Notes: generated from the letters alone by a model not told the origin. Positions 9,707 to 20,467 are shown, numbered from the stretch's first letter. The stretch: 64,000 nt of DNA from Clostridioides mangenotii TR (GCF_000498755.1 NZ_AXUS01000004.1:1-64000), one strand, 5' to 3'. Made by a program: numbers and translations.

Positions 9707-10252
9707 CTATGCAGAAACAGTTCTACTCACTGTCATTTTAACCACTTTAAATAGGAATAATCCAGCTACTAGATTTATAACTGTTGCAGGTAGCACTGCT
9801 ACTGCAAATAGAGCTGAAAACGGCCCTGGTAGACCGACTATAAGCTTTGCCGCAAGTAAAAATGATGTTCCGCTTACTAGAGTTCCTATTGGAAGAAGTA
9901 AGCTTGTTAATATCGTATCTTTTTTCTTTTCGCTTAATTTTTTTAAAAAAGGTAATCTATAAACTATATACATAAAAGCGAACATTACATTTACAGTTAT
10001 TGTCTTATCAAGGATATTTGGTATTTGACCTGCTGGGAACTTTGTAGTCAGTGCTGTAAATACTCCTGTTATTATTCCTGCTACCAGACAAGTTTTATAA
10101 TCGTTTTTATTTAAAACCATTATTACAAACATCATTGCAAGTGCCATATCTGGCTGTATTGGAAATCCAAAGGCTGGTGTAAGTTGATGCAACAGTAAAC
10201 CTATCGCCAGTAGTATTGAGTTTAAAACTAAATTTCTTGTGTTCGTTTTCAT
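9707..10252 (-). CDS. trpP: Tryptophan transporter TrpP
   Basis: 181 residues with about five hydrophobic segments. It has the family's N-terminal pattern (LLLHQLTPAFGFPIQPDMALAMM) and an internal KFPAGQIPN motif. TrpP is a membrane protein for tryptophan uptake. The assignment is supported by the T-box leader upstream, whose likely specifier is UGG (Trp). Start ATG 10252 follows GGAGG at good spacing. Confidence 0.9.
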   Translation of the reverse strand: MKTNTRNLVLNSILLAIGLLLHQLTPAFGFPIQPDMALAMMFVIMVLNKNDYKTCLVAGIITGVFTALTTKFPAGQIPNILDKTITVNVMFAFMYIVYRLPFLKKLSEKKKDTILTSLLLPIGTLVSGTSFLLAAKLIVGLPGPFSALFAVAVLPATVINLVAGLFLFKVVKMTVSRTVSA

Positions 10253-10401
10253 ATTCTTTCCTCCATATATTTAAATTATTTGTATTTGTTTTAAAATTGT
10301 ACTTATTCTTGTATTCATTCACTGTTCACAACATCTCGTCACCTCCTGTAAGACTAATATTCTTTAATGGTATTCACTTTCCATATTTTATTTTGAAAAT
10401 A

Positions 10402-10680
10402 AAAAAACTCCGTCCTAAATTAATAGGACGGAGATTATCCGCGTTGCCACCTAAATTATACAGTGATTCTAATATATTAAAATCTCCATACATCTCATTT
10501 TCAGGTACTATCATACCCTATACGCTATAACGTGCGTCATCCCGATTAAACCTAGTATAGTCTGCACTATTTCAGTCAATTCCTCAGAGGCCCATTCACC
10601 AAATTTTTTCTTGTTGAGATTTCACCACCCTCAACTCTCTATTTTGAACCTAAATTTGATTACTCTCCCTCATCAAAGGG
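10402..10680 (-). promoter_or_regulatory. T-box leader (likely tRNA-Trp) controlling trpP
   Basis: On the minus strand a long structured leader begins with the Stem I signature GAGAGTTGAGGGTGGTGAAA. It passes a GAATGGGCCTCTGAGG segment in which TGG (10592-10594) is the probable specifier. It ends with the T-box core AGGTGGCAACGCGG (around 10440-10452) and then a terminator (10408-10433). High uncharged tRNA-Trp should permit trpP transcription. The specifier was assigned by position and by agreement with the gene, not by folding. Confidence 0.93.
10408..10433 (-). terminator. T-box terminator before trpP
   Basis: CTCCGTCCT pairs with AGGACGGAG across an 8-base loop and is followed by seven T on the minus strand. 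It is the attenuator half of the T-box switch. Confidence 0.92.
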
Positions 10681-10812
10681 TTATTATTTATTTTTGTATT
10701 GATATAATCATATTCAAATTTCACAAAATTGTCAATATCTTTTTTAATAAACTGTATATATTATTTTAGTTGAAATGGATTTATTTAAGCCATATTGAAA
10801 TTTTTATAAAAT

Positions 10813-11909
10813 TTATATTGTTTTAATTGGGTTTAAATCTACATTGCTTTGGATTACTTCCAAATCAACTTTCTCGTCTAAAAATGTCTTCATAATATCT
10901 TTAAATATGTACTCGCTTTCGTAATGGCCACAATCTATTATAGTCATTCCAATATCTAATGCGTCCTGAGCCTCATGGTATTTAAGGTCGCCTGTAATTA
11001 AAACTTGAGCACCTTTATTTTTAGCGTCTTTAACATAGCTGCTTCCTGACCCTGTTACCACTGCAACTCTCGTTATATCTGTATTCAAGTCACCTACAAC
11101 TCTTATATGCTTCATCTTTAATTTTTCTTTAATTAAATTTGCCAGCTCTTCTAATGATATTTTTTCATTTAAATTCGCAACTCTTCCAAGCCCAAAAGAT
11201 TTGCCTTTATTTTCTATTTTATATAAATCATATGCAACTTCCTCATATGGATGTGATTTTAACATTTCACCTAGAACATTATTTAAAATCTTTTGAGGTA
11301 CAACTGTCTCGACCTTAATTTCTTCCACTCTCTCTAAAGCGCCTATAACCCCTATAAAAGGATTAGTACCCTCTTGTGGCATAAATGTACCCTTACCATC
11401 TATATTAAAGGTACAGTGGCTATAATTGCTATATAACCAGCTCCAGCATCACACATCTTATCTCTAACATTCTCCACATGATCTTTTGGAACATATACAG
11501 CTAGTTTGTAAAGCTGCTCAGAATACGTTACATCTAGTATATTACTTTCCACAATTCCCAATAACGTCAAAAAATAATCATTTAATCCGTCAAATGCGAT
11601 ATCAAAATTGGTATGCATACTATAAATTGCTATATCGTTTTTTATTAGTTTATGTATTAACTTTCCCTTGTTGTCAGAAGTGGTAACATTATTTATTTTG
11701 CTAAATATAAATGGGTGATGTGTAACTATTAAATCCACATTTTTCTCTATTGCCTCTTCAACAAGTTTATCATTTGCATCAATGCTAACTAGTACTTTTT
11801 TTATTTCGATGTCCAAATCTCCAACTAGTAAACCTACATTATCCCAATCGTAGGCCAAATTAAGTGGGTATTTCTCCTCAATTACTTTTACTAATTTTTG
11901 TAATTTCAT
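10813..11909 (-). CDS. Nif3-like dinuclear metal center protein (frameshifted in this sequence)
   Basis: The N-terminal portion carries the Nif3/YqfO motifs NLAYDWDNVGLLVGD and DLIVTHHPFIF, and MHTNFD later. It then runs out of frame at GAGYIAIIATVPLI. The other frame continues with the middle insert (GTFMPQEGTNPF, LERVEEIKVETVVP) and the C-terminal metal motif (ITGDLKYHEAQDA, DCGHYESE). One missing G near 11429 accounts for the break (GYIGNYSHCTF expected). Corrected length is about 366 residues, normal for the family. Start ATG 11909 follows GAGGAGTGAT. The gene follows trmK almost directly, a pairing common in Firmicutes after rpoD-dnaG. The exact function of Nif3 proteins is not settled. 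Confidence 0.88.
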
Positions 11910-11913
11910 TTGA

Positions 11914-12615
11914 TCACTCCTCAATAGTTATTATAATTTCCTCAAGTTTAGCTATTTTAGCTTTAGTCTCAATTTTCTTTTTTTCTATTGATTCACTGTC
12001 TATATCTTTTAAATGCACAAGTACATCTGTATAAGCCTTTATCTTCTTTTCCACAAAATCCTTTAAAAGAGGATTTTTATTTTGTACTAGTTGTTCTCCA
12101 ACTTCATAATATATATCATCCTTGACTTCAGTATTTTTTCCTGTATATTTAGCTACAATTACTTCGTATATTCTAAAATCCTCTCTAACTAGTACTTCAT
12201 CTATGATTTTATATCCATTCTCAAGAAGATACTGTCTTAAACTTGACTGTGCCTGCATTGGTTGTAGAATTAACTTCTGTAAATGATGTGATACACTCTT
12301 TTTATTTTCTAATATATCTGCAATGAGCATTCCACCCATTCCAGCAATTATAACTTCGTCCACCTCATCTTTTTCTAGTACATCTATACCCGAACCTAGT
12401 TTGAAATCGACTTTTTCTAATAAATTGTTCTTCATTACCAATTTCTTACCATTGTCAAGGGGCCCTTTATTTACATCCGATAGTACTGCAAACGGAATAA
12501 TTTCTTTTTTTAGTAGGTATACAGGTATATATCCGTGATCGGTTCCTACATCAGCAATTTTTTTCCCTTCTGTAACTAGCGATGCAATCTTTTCTAATCT
12601 ACTCGTCAATTTCAA
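11914..12615 (-). CDS. trmK: tRNA (adenine(22)-N1)-methyltransferase TrmK
   Basis: About 233 residues. The SAM-binding region reads IADVGTDHGYIPVYL, with VLSDVNKGPL and a catalytic-region motif VIIAGMGGMLIADIL, all typical of TrmK/YqfN. It methylates A22 of bacterial tRNAs. The C-terminal part is a charged helical coil, as in the family. I prefer TTG 12615, about 10 bases after AGAGGAGG, over the upstream ATG at 12642, which precedes the site. It follows rpoD in the same direction, after a short terminator-like hairpin. Confidence 0.9.
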   Translation of the reverse strand: MKLTSRLEKIASLVTEGKKIADVGTDHGYIPVYLLKKEIIPFAVLSDVNKGPLDNGKKLVMKNNLLEKVDFKLGSGIDVLEKDEVDEVIIAGMGGMLIADILENKKSVSHHLQKLILQPMQAQSSLRQYLLENGYKIIDEVLVREDFRIYEVIVAKYTGKNTEVKDDIYYEVGEQLVQNKNPLLKDFVEKKIKAYTDVLVHLKDIDSESIEKKKIETKAKIAKLEEIIITIEE

Positions 12616-12660
12616 GTTAAAACTTCCTCCTCTGTAACTCATATAAGCTTAAACTATAAA

Positions 12661-12682
12661 AGAGCTGTTAATTATCAGCTCT
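12661..12682 (-). terminator. Terminator-like hairpin after rpoD
   Basis: AGAGCTG pairs with CAGCTCT around an 8-base AT loop, then TTTATAG. It lies between the rpoD stop and trmK, so it may reduce read-through into trmK. Confidence 0.7.
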
Positions 12683-12688
12683 TCTATA

Positions 12689-13855
12689 TTAATCTAAGTA
12701 ATCTCTAAGTTTTTTCGATCTGCTTGGATGTCTCAATTTTCTTAAAGCTTTTGCTTCTATCTGTCTAATTCTTTCCCTTGTTACATCGAATTCTTTTCCG
12801 ACTTCTTCAAGAGTTCTCGCTCTTCCATCTTTAAGTCCAAATCTTAATTTTAATACTTTTTGCTCTCTTTCGTTTAGAGAATCTAGTACGTCCTCTATCT
12901 GCTCTTTAAGTAAAGAATACGCTGCTGCTTCAGCTGGTGCTGGTGCATCATCATCAGGAATAAAATCACCTAAGTGACTATCCTCTTCCTCTCCTATTGG
13001 AGTTTCTAAAGATACTGGATCTTGAGCTATCTTCATAATCTCTCTAACTTTTTCTTCGGTCATTTCCATTTCTTTAGCTATTTCTTCTGGCTTAGGATCT
13101 CTTCCTAGCTCTTGAAGTAATTGTCTTGATACTCTTATAAGTTTATTGATCGTTTCAACCATGTGAACCGGTATTCTTATAGTTCTAGCTTGGTCTGCTA
13201 TTGCACGAGTTATTGCTTGTCTTATCCACCATGTTGCATAAGTACTGAATTTATAGCCTTTTGTATAGTCGAATTTTTCAACTGCTTTTATAAGTCCTAA
13301 GTTTCCTTCTTGAATCAAATCAAGGAACAACATCCCTCTTCCGACGTATCTTTTAGCTATACTTACGACAAGTCTAAGGTTGGCTTCAACCAATCTCTGC
13401 TTTGCTATCTCGTCTCCGTCGTTCATCCTCTTTGCATACTCAACTTCTTCATGCGGTTTAAGTAGAGGTATTTTTCCTATTTCTTTTAGGTACATTCTAA
13501 CTGGATCATCAATGCTTATACCTTTAGGTAAAGATAAATCAACTTTTTCTATTTCAGGAGATGCTACGTCATCTTCTGCATCCTCATCTACTTTAGGAAC
13601 ATCTATAGCTCCTACATCTAGTTCATCATCTTTAGATGAGAAATCTGCACTGGCTTTTCCATCTTTTGTATCGATAACTTCTATTCCAAAGTTACCAAAT
13701 GTTTCATAAAGACTTTCTATTTTATCTTTATCTAACTCAGTCTCTGAAAGTGCTTCTACAATTTCTTGTAGTGTAAGAGATCCTTGCTTTTTCCCTTTTT
13801 CAATTAAATTCTTAGCGGCAATTTTACTTGTTTCTTTAATAGATTTATTCTCCAC
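12689..13855 (-). CDS. rpoD: RNA polymerase housekeeping sigma factor RpoD (SigA)
   Basis: About 388 residues. Region 1.1-like N-terminal domain, an acidic linker, then [16 protein letters not shown] (region 1.2), [20 protein letters not shown] (region 2.3-2.4), region 3, and region 4.2 with the helix-turn-helix [20 protein letters not shown]. It recognises the primary promoters of the cell. The best start is GTG 13855 behind AAAGGAGG; an upstream GTG lies before that site and overlaps the dnaG stop. The dnaG-rpoD order is the standard macromolecular synthesis operon. Confidence 0.97.
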   Translation of the reverse strand: MENKSIKETSKIAAKNLIEKGKKQGSLTLQEIVEALSETELDKDKIESLYETFGNFGIEVIDTKDGKASADFSSKDDELDVGAIDVPKVDEDAEDDVASPEIEKVDLSLPKGISIDDPVRMYLKEIGKIPLLKPHEEVEYAKRMNDGDEIAKQRLVEANLRLVVSIAKRYVGRGMLFLDLIQEGNLGLIKAVEKFDYTKGYKFSTYATWWIRQAITRAIADQARTIRIPVHMVETINKLIRVSRQLLQELGRDPKPEEIAKEMEMTEEKVREIMKIAQDPVSLETPIGEEEDSHLGDFIPDDDAPAPAEAAAYSLLKEQIEDVLDSLNEREQKVLKLRFGLKDGRARTLEEVGKEFDVTRERIRQIEAKALRKLRHPSRSKKLRDYLD

Positions 13856-13872
13856 ACTTAAACCTCCTTTCA

Positions 13873-15663
13873 CTACAAACTCTTTAACATTTTATTTATC
13901 TCAACAATTTTCAAAGCTATTTCCATAATTTTACCATCTACCTCTTTCGCATCATGATTATTCTCTAGTTCTTTTTGTTCTTTTAATAAGTTCCCTATCT
14001 GTGTTTCAAGTGTATTTCGTTTTACTGTATTTATTATTTCATCTATTTCCTTTGTATTTTCGTAATCAATATTATTTAAGGATATAGAATTAATATCTTC
14101 AATATATTCTTCGTCTATACAAAAACTTTCATTTTTGTCAATAGTTATTTTATCCATTTCTCGGTTTTTAATAATAAAATTTGCAAATTCTTTATTTTTT
14201 TCAAAGAAAAAGTCATCGCTATTGATCTTTAATAGTATTATTTCCCTTATTTTTTTGTTTTCTGACATTATTTTCAACAATAACTTTTCAGAAACTATTT
14301 TACCATCAGTTCTAACTTCAACTTTTTCAATAGGTTTTTCCTTTATTTTATTATTAAATTTACTGTTATATGATTTATTATAGTTATTTCCATAAACTTC
14401 TCTTTTAATAGAGTCAATACTTATGCCCATCGTTTGACTTAAGTAACTTATATAATAATCTGTATCTATATGACTCTTTAATGTCTTTATAATCTTGCAA
14501 GCTTCTTTTATATACTTTACTTTATCCTCATCTCTATTTAGGTTATAATTCCCTTTAAGATTATCGATTTTGTACTTTATATAGTGACTTGCACGCTCTA
14601 TTTCTTTCTTATATTCATCAAATCCGTATTTTCTGATAAATTCATCAGGATCCTTGCTATCCCTTAGATTTAATACTTTGGCGCTTATACCTGTTCTTGC
14701 AAGTATATCAATTGCCCTTAGTGTAGCTTGTACCCCTGCTGAGTCTGAATCGTACGAAATGACTACATTGTCTACATATCTTTTTATCAAGCTGCTTTGC
14801 TGATCTGTAAGTGCTGTACCAAGCGTTGCAGATACATTCTCTACTCCATATTGAACTAAAGAAATTAAATCCATGTACCCTTCAACTAGTATAATAGTTC
14901 TATTGTCAATTTTCTTTCTAGCAAAATTTAGTCCATATAAATTTTCTCTTTTATTGAATATCAATGTTTCAGGTGAATTTAGATATTTGGGAATTGAATT
15001 GTCTAAAGTTCGACCACCAAAAGCTATTATATTTCCCCTATAATCAAAAATAGGAAACATAACTCTGTTTCTAAATCTATCATAGGTATTACTTCCGTCC
15101 TTATTTTTCAAAATTAAACCACATTCAAGCAATTCCTCTTCATTGTATCCTTTTGAAAGTAAAAACTCTTTTAGATTACTCCATGAATCTTTAGAAAACC
15201 CAAGGCCAAACTTTTTTATGATTTTGTCACTTAAACCTCTATTTCTCAAATAATCGTAACCATTATTTCTTCCTTCAGTTAAGTTCGAAAAATAAAATCT
15301 TGCGGCTTCAGTGTATACATCTTGAAACTTTTTGGATTTCTCTATTTTTAATCTAGCATCATCACTTATATTGGTATTTATTTCTAATCCACATTTACTA
15401 GCTAATAGCTTTACCGAATCCATAAAGTCTAAGTTTTCCATCTTCATTACAAAGTTTATTACATCTCCACCTTCGCCACATCCAAAACATTTATAAATCT
15501 GCTTAGATGTGTTTATATGAAATGAAGGCGTCTTTTCACCATGAAAAGGACATAATCCTTTATAATTTGAGCCTGACTGCTTAATTGCCATATACTCTGA
15601 AATTATACTTGATATCTCACATCTAGATTTAACTTCATCTATAATGTCTTTCATATCATTCAT
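13873..15663 (-). CDS. dnaG: DNA primase DnaG
   Basis: 596 residues. The N-terminal CHC2 zinc finger ([13 protein letters not shown] ... [11 protein letters not shown], residues about 38-65) is followed by the catalytic core with a Toprim motif ([12 protein letters not shown], then SYDSDSAG). The C-terminal helicase-binding region is AT-rich and Lys/Asn/Ile-rich, as usual for such genomes. It synthesises RNA primers at the replication fork. ATG 15663 follows AAGGTGATA. It is co-directional with rpoD. Confidence 0.97.
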   Translation of the reverse strand: MNDMKDIIDEVKSRCEISSIISEYMAIKQSGSNYKGLCPFHGEKTPSFHINTSKQIYKCFGCGEGGDVINFVMKMENLDFMDSVKLLASKCGLEINTNISDDARLKIEKSKKFQDVYTEAARFYFSNLTEGRNNGYDYLRNRGLSDKIIKKFGLGFSKDSWSNLKEFLLSKGYNEEELLECGLILKNKDGSNTYDRFRNRVMFPIFDYRGNIIAFGGRTLDNSIPKYLNSPETLIFNKRENLYGLNFARKKIDNRTIILVEGYMDLISLVQYGVENVSATLGTALTDQQSSLIKRYVDNVVISYDSDSAGVQATLRAIDILARTGISAKVLNLRDSKDPDEFIRKYGFDEYKKEIERASHYIKYKIDNLKGNYNLNRDEDKVKYIKEACKIIKTLKSHIDTDYYISYLSQTMGISIDSIKREVYGNNYNKSYNSKFNNKIKEKPIEKVEVRTDGKIVSEKLLLKIMSENKKIREIILLKINSDDFFFEKNKEFANFIIKNREMDKITIDKNESFCIDEEYIEDINSISLNNIDYENTKEIDEIINTVKRNTLETQIGNLLKEQKELENNHDAKEVDGKIMEIALKIVEINKMLKSL

Positions 15664-15857
15664 ATTATCACCTTCTGGTGTGATTATTTTTTATGTTAAC
15701 ATTTCCATTTTACACGATATTGTAAATTTGTCAATCACTCTTGTACATAATTCGACTTTTTATGTTGATATCCTTCTTAAAAAATATTTTTTTTTATTTA
15801 TTTTGAAATATTTTAATCAAATTTGGCTTTTTATGTGTTTTTCTATTAATCTTTAAT

Positions 15858-15913
15858 AAAAAAGTGGATTAGGGTCTCCTTTATTAAAGCTTAATTTTAT
15901 CCCTAATAAAGGT
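15858..15913 (-). terminator. Probable terminator after aroF
   Basis: On the minus strand two overlapping stems are possible: ATTAGGG with CCCTAAT, and CCTTTATTA with TAATAAAGG. Then comes CCACTTTTTTATT. It lies just downstream of the aroF stop. The remaining spacer up to dnaG (15664-15857) is AT-rich, with no gene seen. Confidence 0.6.
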
Positions 15914-15918
15914 TATAT

Positions 15919-16701
15919 TTACAAATCTATAGACTTAACAAGATCTTCGAATTCTTTGAAATTCAACGATTGCGCTCCATCCGACAGTGCATTGTCTGGA
16001 TCTGGATGAACTTCTATCATCAAACCATCTGCACCGCAAGCTAACGCAGCCTTTGACATAGGCTCTATTAAAAATCTAATTCCTGTCGAATGACTTGGAT
16101 CTACAACAACTGGAAAACCGGTTTCCTTGTGTATAATTGGTACAGCTGCCAAATCCAATGTATTTCTTGTGTAGTCATTATAAGTCCTTATACCTCTTTC
16201 ACACATTATTACTTTATTATTTCCTTCATTTGCAATGTACTCAGATGCACCTATCCATTCTCTTATTGTCGAAGACATACCTCTTTTGAGCATTACTGGC
16301 TTGTCCTGCTTCCCAACTTCTCTAAGCAGTGTAAAGTTTTGCATATTTCTAGAACCTATTTGAATTATATCTGCTACATCGTATAAAGAATCTAAGTCTC
16401 TTACATCCATAAGTTCAGTAATGACTGGTATCTTTATCTCATTTTTCACTGATTTAAGTATTTCTAAGCCTACTTTACCTAAACCTTGAAAAGATTCTGG
16501 ATAAGTTCTAGGTTTATATGCTCCACCTCTAAGTACATTACATCCTGTTTTTTTGACAAATTTCGCAGTTTCAACAAGCTGGTCGTAACTTTCGATAGCA
16601 CATGGACCAGCTATTAGCAATTTATCTTTATTTAAATCAATGACATTATCAAATGATCTAATAATTATATTCTGTTTGTCATTTAATATATTTTCCTTCA
16701 T
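15919..16701 (-). CDS. aroF: 3-deoxy-7-phosphoheptulonate synthase (DAHP synthase)
   Basis: First step of the shikimate pathway: phosphoenolpyruvate plus erythrose 4-phosphate. About 260 residues with LLIAGPCAIES near the N-terminus, GGAYKPRTYPESFQG, LKRGMSST, ERGIRTY and VDPSHSTG, all marks of the short KDO8P-synthase-like (type I beta) form. It has no added regulatory domain. ATG 16701 is 8-9 bases after AAGGAG; the preceding TTG is less well placed. It directly follows folK, linking chorismate supply (the p-aminobenzoate precursor) to folate synthesis. Confidence 0.94.
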   Translation of the reverse strand: MKENILNDKQNIIIRSFDNVIDLNKDKLLIAGPCAIESYDQLVETAKFVKKTGCNVLRGGAYKPRTYPESFQGLGKVGLEILKSVKNEIKIPVITELMDVRDLDSLYDVADIIQIGSRNMQNFTLLREVGKQDKPVMLKRGMSSTIREWIGASEYIANEGNNKVIMCERGIRTYNDYTRNTLDLAAVPIIHKETGFPVVVDPSHSTGIRFLIEPMSKAALACGADGLMIEVHPDPDNALSDGAQSLNFKEFEDLVKSIDL

Positions 16702-16704
16702 CAA

Positions 16705-17187
16705 CTATAACTCCTTTACTCCTTCTATATCCTCACGAGGTAGAAGTTTTAAATAATGTCTAAGATTTTCCCCCTCCAAAATTATATCTTCATCTAAATC
16801 CAACAAAGGTATTAAAACAAAAGCCCTCTGTTTTATTCTTGGATGCGGCAATATAAGTTCCTCATCATCTGATACAAAATCGTTGTAAAATAGTATATCC
16901 ACATCTATTGTTCTTGGTCCCCATCTAATGATTCTTTTTCTGTGTAGCTTTTGCTCTATTTCTTTGCAAATTTTAAGCAAGTCGTATTTATCTATATCTG
17001 TTACAACCTCAACACACATATTTAAAAAATCGTCTTGTTCAGTATATCCCCACGCTTTGGTTTCGTAAACGTTAGACTGCTTTATTATATTTATTCCCTC
17101 GTATTCATCTAAGAAATCAACAGCATTTCTTAAGTTTAAAAGTCTATCACCCATATTTGTCCCTAGGCCCAAATAAACTTTATTCAT
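16705..17187 (-). CDS. folK: 6-hydroxymethyl-dihydropterin pyrophosphokinase FolK
   Basis: 160 residues. It shows the HPPK motifs YLGLGTNMGDR at the N-terminus, the WGPRTIDVDILFY block near residue 90 and LPHPRIKQRAFVL near 115. It activates hydroxymethyl-dihydropterin with ATP for FolP. Its ATG overlaps the end of folB by 8 bases. Length is normal. It belongs to the compact folE-folP-folB-folK operon. Confidence 0.96.
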   Translation of the reverse strand: MNKVYLGLGTNMGDRLLNLRNAVDFLDEYEGINIIKQSNVYETKAWGYTEQDDFLNMCVEVVTDIDKYDLLKICKEIEQKLHRKRIIRWGPRTIDVDILFYNDFVSDDEELILPHPRIKQRAFVLIPLLDLDEDIILEGENLRHYLKLLPREDIEGVKEL

Positions 17188-17545
17188 ATCTGCATCTCCT
17201 TATCTCAACACCGAAGTAATCGTATATACCGTTAACTGGTGCTTCAGGTTTTTTAACTCTCACCATTACTTCTTTGATCAATTCAAATTTAAATAAGATT
17301 TCTATGGAAATATTTTCTGCCAACGCTTCAATAAGATTGTATCTTCTCTCCTCAACTATGTATTTTACTACACTGTACACATCTGCATAGCTAACAGACT
17401 TATCCATATCATCATATATACCAGCTTCATGAGTATCTAAATATAGTTCAATATCTAAAAAAAACTTTTGTCCTAAAGTATTTTCCTCGGGTAATACCCC
17501 GTGAAATCCATAAAAGCCTAAATTATTAAGTAAAATTTTATCCAT
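17180..17545 (-). CDS. folB: Dihydroneopterin aldolase FolB
   Basis: 121 residues. NNLGFYGFHGVLPEENTLGQKFFLDIEL at the N-terminus and VRVKKPEAPVNGIYDYFGVEI at the C-terminus are family signatures. It cleaves dihydroneopterin to hydroxymethyl-dihydropterin and glycolaldehyde. ATG follows AAGGTGGAGA. It sits between folP and folK with minimal spacing. Confidence 0.95.
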   Translation of the reverse strand: MDKILLNNLGFYGFHGVLPEENTLGQKFFLDIELYLDTHEAGIYDDMDKSVSYADVYSVVKYIVEERRYNLIEALAENISIEILFKFELIKEVMVRVKKPEAPVNGIYDYFGVEIRRCRYE

Positions 17546-17556
17546 AGTTCTCCACC

Positions 17557-18345
17557 TTATCTTATAATTGCATCCGCCATCTTAGCCGCTCTAGAGTTTT
17601 CTAGAACATCATGTACTCTAACTATGTCTACACCGTCTTTTATACCCAAAACTGTAGTAGCTACAGTACCTTCCATTCTATCTTTAGGATCTGTATTTAG
17701 TACATTTGCAATTACTCTTTTCCTAGAGGTACCTAAAAGTATTGGATATCCAAGATCCTTTAACTCAATCATTCTCTTTAAAATTTCTATATTTTGCTCA
17801 AATGTTTTTCCAAAGCCTATTCCCGGGTCTAGTACTATTTTTTCCTTTTTTACTCCAGCATTTAATGCAATTTCTATACTTTTATTAAAAAATGACTTAA
17901 TAGATGTCATTATATCACCTTTGTACTCAGTACCGTCTTGGTTGTGCATAATGCAAACTTCTGCGTCGTACTTAGCTATTACTTCAGCCATAAGATCATC
18001 TTTTTGTAATCCCCATATATCATTGATCATATCTGCCCCTAATTTTAAAGCAGCTTCTGCCACATCAGGTTTGTATGTATCTACAGAAACAGGTACAGAG
18101 GTTTCAGTTTTTAATCTTTTAATCACAGGGGTAATTCTCTCTATTTCTTCTTGTGAACTTATGACTGTGTGACCTGGTCTAGTAGATTCGCCACCTAAGT
18201 CTATAATATCTGCACCTTGTTCTACCATTTCTTTAGCGTAATTTATAGCTCTATCTACATTATCAAAATCTCCACCATCTGAAAAACTATCTGGCGTTAC
18301 ATTTAAAATTCCCATGATATAAGTTTTTTTACCGTATTTAAACAA
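17557..18345 (-). CDS. folP: Dihydropteroate synthase FolP
   Basis: About 262 residues. Signature 1 is MGILNVTPDSFSDGG near the start; next come GADIIDLGGESTRPG, DTYKPDVAEAAL, DPGIGFGKT and GTSRKR. It condenses pABA with the pterin pyrophosphate and is the sulfonamide target. I favour TTG 18345: the GTG at 18354 overlaps the GGGGTGG binding site. It lies 6-16 bases after folE. Confidence 0.95.
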   Translation of the reverse strand: MFKYGKKTYIMGILNVTPDSFSDGGDFDNVDRAINYAKEMVEQGADIIDLGGESTRPGHTVISSQEEIERITPVIKRLKTETSVPVSVDTYKPDVAEAALKLGADMINDIWGLQKDDLMAEVIAKYDAEVCIMHNQDGTEYKGDIMTSIKSFFNKSIEIALNAGVKKEKIVLDPGIGFGKTFEQNIEILKRMIELKDLGYPILLGTSRKRVIANVLNTDPKDRMEGTVATTVLGIKDGVDIVRVHDVLENSRAAKMADAIIR

Positions 18346-18360
18346 AAAATCCACCCCTAA

Positions 18361-18936
18361 CTAGCTTTTCATTGTCAGTAAACTCATAGCCTCAGATCTT
18401 ACTGCTAAATCCTTCTCAAACACACCTCTAACTGCTGATGTAATAGTTTTTGATCCTGGTTTTCTAACGCCTCTCATAGTCATACACATATGTTCAGCCT
18501 CTATTACAACTAAAACTCCATAAGGTTTTAATTCAGTCATTATTAAATCAGCAACTTCTTTAGTTATTCTTTCCTGTAATTGAGGTCTTTTTGCAAGAGT
18601 CTCAACTACTCTAGCTATTTTAGATAAACCAGTAAGTCTACCAGCTTTTGGTATGTATCCAATATGAGCTTTTCCAAAAAATGGAACCAGATGGTGCTCA
18701 CAATATGAATAAAAAGGAATGTCTTTAACTATAACAAGCTCCTCATGATCTTCATCGTGAAATACAACTTTTAAATGTTCACTAGCATCTTCATTTAACC
18801 CCGAAAAAATTTCTTCATACATTCTAACAACTCTATCGGGTGTATCGACTAATCCTTCTCTAGTAGGATCTTCTCCAATAGCTTCTAATATATCTCTTAC
18901 AGCATTTCTTATTTTATCCTTATTTTCTTGGTTCAT
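18361..18936 (-). CDS. folE: GTP cyclohydrolase I FolE
   Basis: 191 residues, homodecameric type [21 protein letters not shown] near the N-terminus, the zinc/catalytic segment [39 protein letters not shown], and [17 protein letters not shown] with the second Cys ligand. First step of tetrahydrofolate synthesis. ATG follows GAGGTGATATT. It is the first gene of the folate operon on this strand. Confidence 0.97.
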   Translation of the reverse strand: MNQENKDKIRNAVRDILEAIGEDPTREGLVDTPDRVVRMYEEIFSGLNEDASEHLKVVFHDEDHEELVIVKDIPFYSYCEHHLVPFFGKAHIGYIPKAGRLTGLSKIARVVETLAKRPQLQERITKEVADLIMTELKPYGVLVVIEAEHMCMTMRGVRKPGSKTITSAVRGVFEKDLAVRSEAMSLLTMKS

Positions 18937-18952
18937 AATATCACCTCATTAA

Positions 18953-19653
18953 TTAGTAAATTAACTTTATACGTTTTTTAATATCTACATCCCTAAATAT
19001 ATATATATAAATTTTATATAGGTCTATATAATCCTTAGTTCTGTACGCATTTTCAAACAATATATAAAGCTCTTTATTTTCTTTATGTAAAGCTTTAAGC
19101 AATTTTTTTTCTTTCGGCAACCATATGTCGTTTATACTAAAGTACCCAATTATTATATCTTTTAAAAATAAATTCGTCAAAAATTGATACTCTGTTTCAT
19201 TATATTTTTGTTTATCTGCGAGTTTCAAAAGATTTGTATATAATTCCTGTTTTATATATTCCTTTTCTCCTGCTTCTAACTTTTTAGGACCTTTAGCAAA
19301 TGATACCTTACATGATTTAATTAGATCTTTTGATATGTTCGTCCTGTCATACTCAACTGTTGCGTCTACCATCTCACCAATAAAAAAAATCTCTCTTTTT
19401 TCTATCATCTCATCGCAATATTTTTTAGAAAAATAATTAATATCAAAATTTAACCCATCAATTACTTTTATTACTCTAACTTGTTTATCAGCACTATCGC
19501 AAATAACAAATAAGTCTATGTCATTCACACTTTGTCCATCTTTTTTCAAATCTTTAGCTTTACTTGACCCAACCAAAAAATAGCGTAAACTCCGCTATTT
19601 TGTTTAATTTTATTTACTTCATCTATATAAATAGAATATATATTATCCCTCAT
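18953..19653 (-). CDS. Nucleotidyltransferase-like protein (frameshifted in this sequence)
   Basis: The motif VGSSKAKDLKKDGQSVNDIDLFVI contains the GS(X)n(D/N)D(I/L)D pattern of the nucleotidyltransferase fold. The start codon lies in another frame: ATG 19653 with GGTGATACT just upstream reads MRDNIYSIYIDEVNKIKQNS and joins the main frame if one T is added to the six-base run at 19575-19580. Corrected length is about 233 residues. No partner toxin or antitoxin is seen. The substrate is unknown. It lies just upstream of folE on the same strand. Confidence 0.6.
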
Positions 19654-19692
19654 AGTATCACCCCAAAATAAAAAACTCTAAACTTTTCAAGT

Positions 19693-20439
19693 CTACTTTA
19701 TAAGTTCCGATACTGTAGTAAATCTGTATCCATCTTTTTTCATCTTAGGTATTATTATTTTCAATGCCTCTACAGTATTAGGTGTTCCATAATCATGGAG
19801 TAATATTATATCTCCATTTTTTACATTTTTGTATATATTATCAGCTATATCTTCTGCTGATGGATTTTTCCAGTCTTTAGCGTCAAATCCTGTCCAGAGT
19901 ACAATTTTATATCCATTTTTTTCAGCTATCTCCAAAAGGTTGTTTTTCCTGTAGCTTCCAAATGGAGGCCTAAATAGTTTAGTCTTCTTTCCAGTTACAG
20001 ATTTTATTGCCTCTTCACACTTTAAAATCTCTTCTTCTAATTGTTCACTGCTAAGAGTACTTATATCGTGATGATTAAAAGTGTGGTTTCCTATTTCATG
20101 ACCTTCTTTGCTAGCTCTTATAAGTGGCTTTTTGTACCACTCAGCATGTTTACCTGCTATGAAAAAAGTTCCTTTTATATCGTTTTCTTTTAACACATCA
20201 AGTACTTGATCTGTCTCTTTAGGGTGAGGTCCATCATCAAAAGTAAGTGCCACAACCTTTTTCTCCCTCGAACCATGATCAATAACGATATTATCTGCTT
20301 GTGTCATTTTTACGGTTTCTTTAGCTCCATTTTTGTCACATGCGTAAAGACTCATTGAAAGTAAAATACCTAAAACTATTATAACACTTGACTTGAATGA
20401 TTTTTTTAATGGCTTAATTGAAATTTTAAATTTTTTCAT
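19693..20439 (-). CDS. Polysaccharide deacetylase lipoprotein (NodB fold)
   Basis: About 248 residues. A Lys-rich signal peptide ends with a lipobox-like LYAC. NodB motifs are complete: TFDDGPHP (metal Asp), EIGNHTFNHHD (metal His pair), RPPFGSYRKN, and DAKDW and LLHD near the C-terminus. It should remove acetyl groups from an extracellular glycan, probably peptidoglycan. I choose ATG 20439, since longer versions would run into the coding region of the CAP gene upstream. It sits just after the CAP-domain gene on the same strand. Confidence 0.88.
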   Translation of the reverse strand: MKKFKISIKPLKKSFKSSVIIVLGILLSMSLYACDKNGAKETVKMTQADNIVIDHGSREKKVVALTFDDGPHPKETDQVLDVLKENDIKGTFFIAGKHAEWYKKPLIRASKEGHEIGNHTFNHHDISTLSSEQLEEEILKCEEAIKSVTGKKTKLFRPPFGSYRKNNLLEIAEKNGYKIVLWTGFDAKDWKNPSAEDIADNIYKNVKNGDIILLHDYGTPNTVEALKIIIPKMKKDGYRFTTVSELIK

Positions 20440-20467
20440 TATAACTAAAGTCCCTTCAAATATTTTG

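Noticed and set aside
10107-10322. A 71-residue frame overlapping the start of trpP
   Set aside because: It covers the trpP binding site and N-terminus in another frame and is composed of low-complexity residues.
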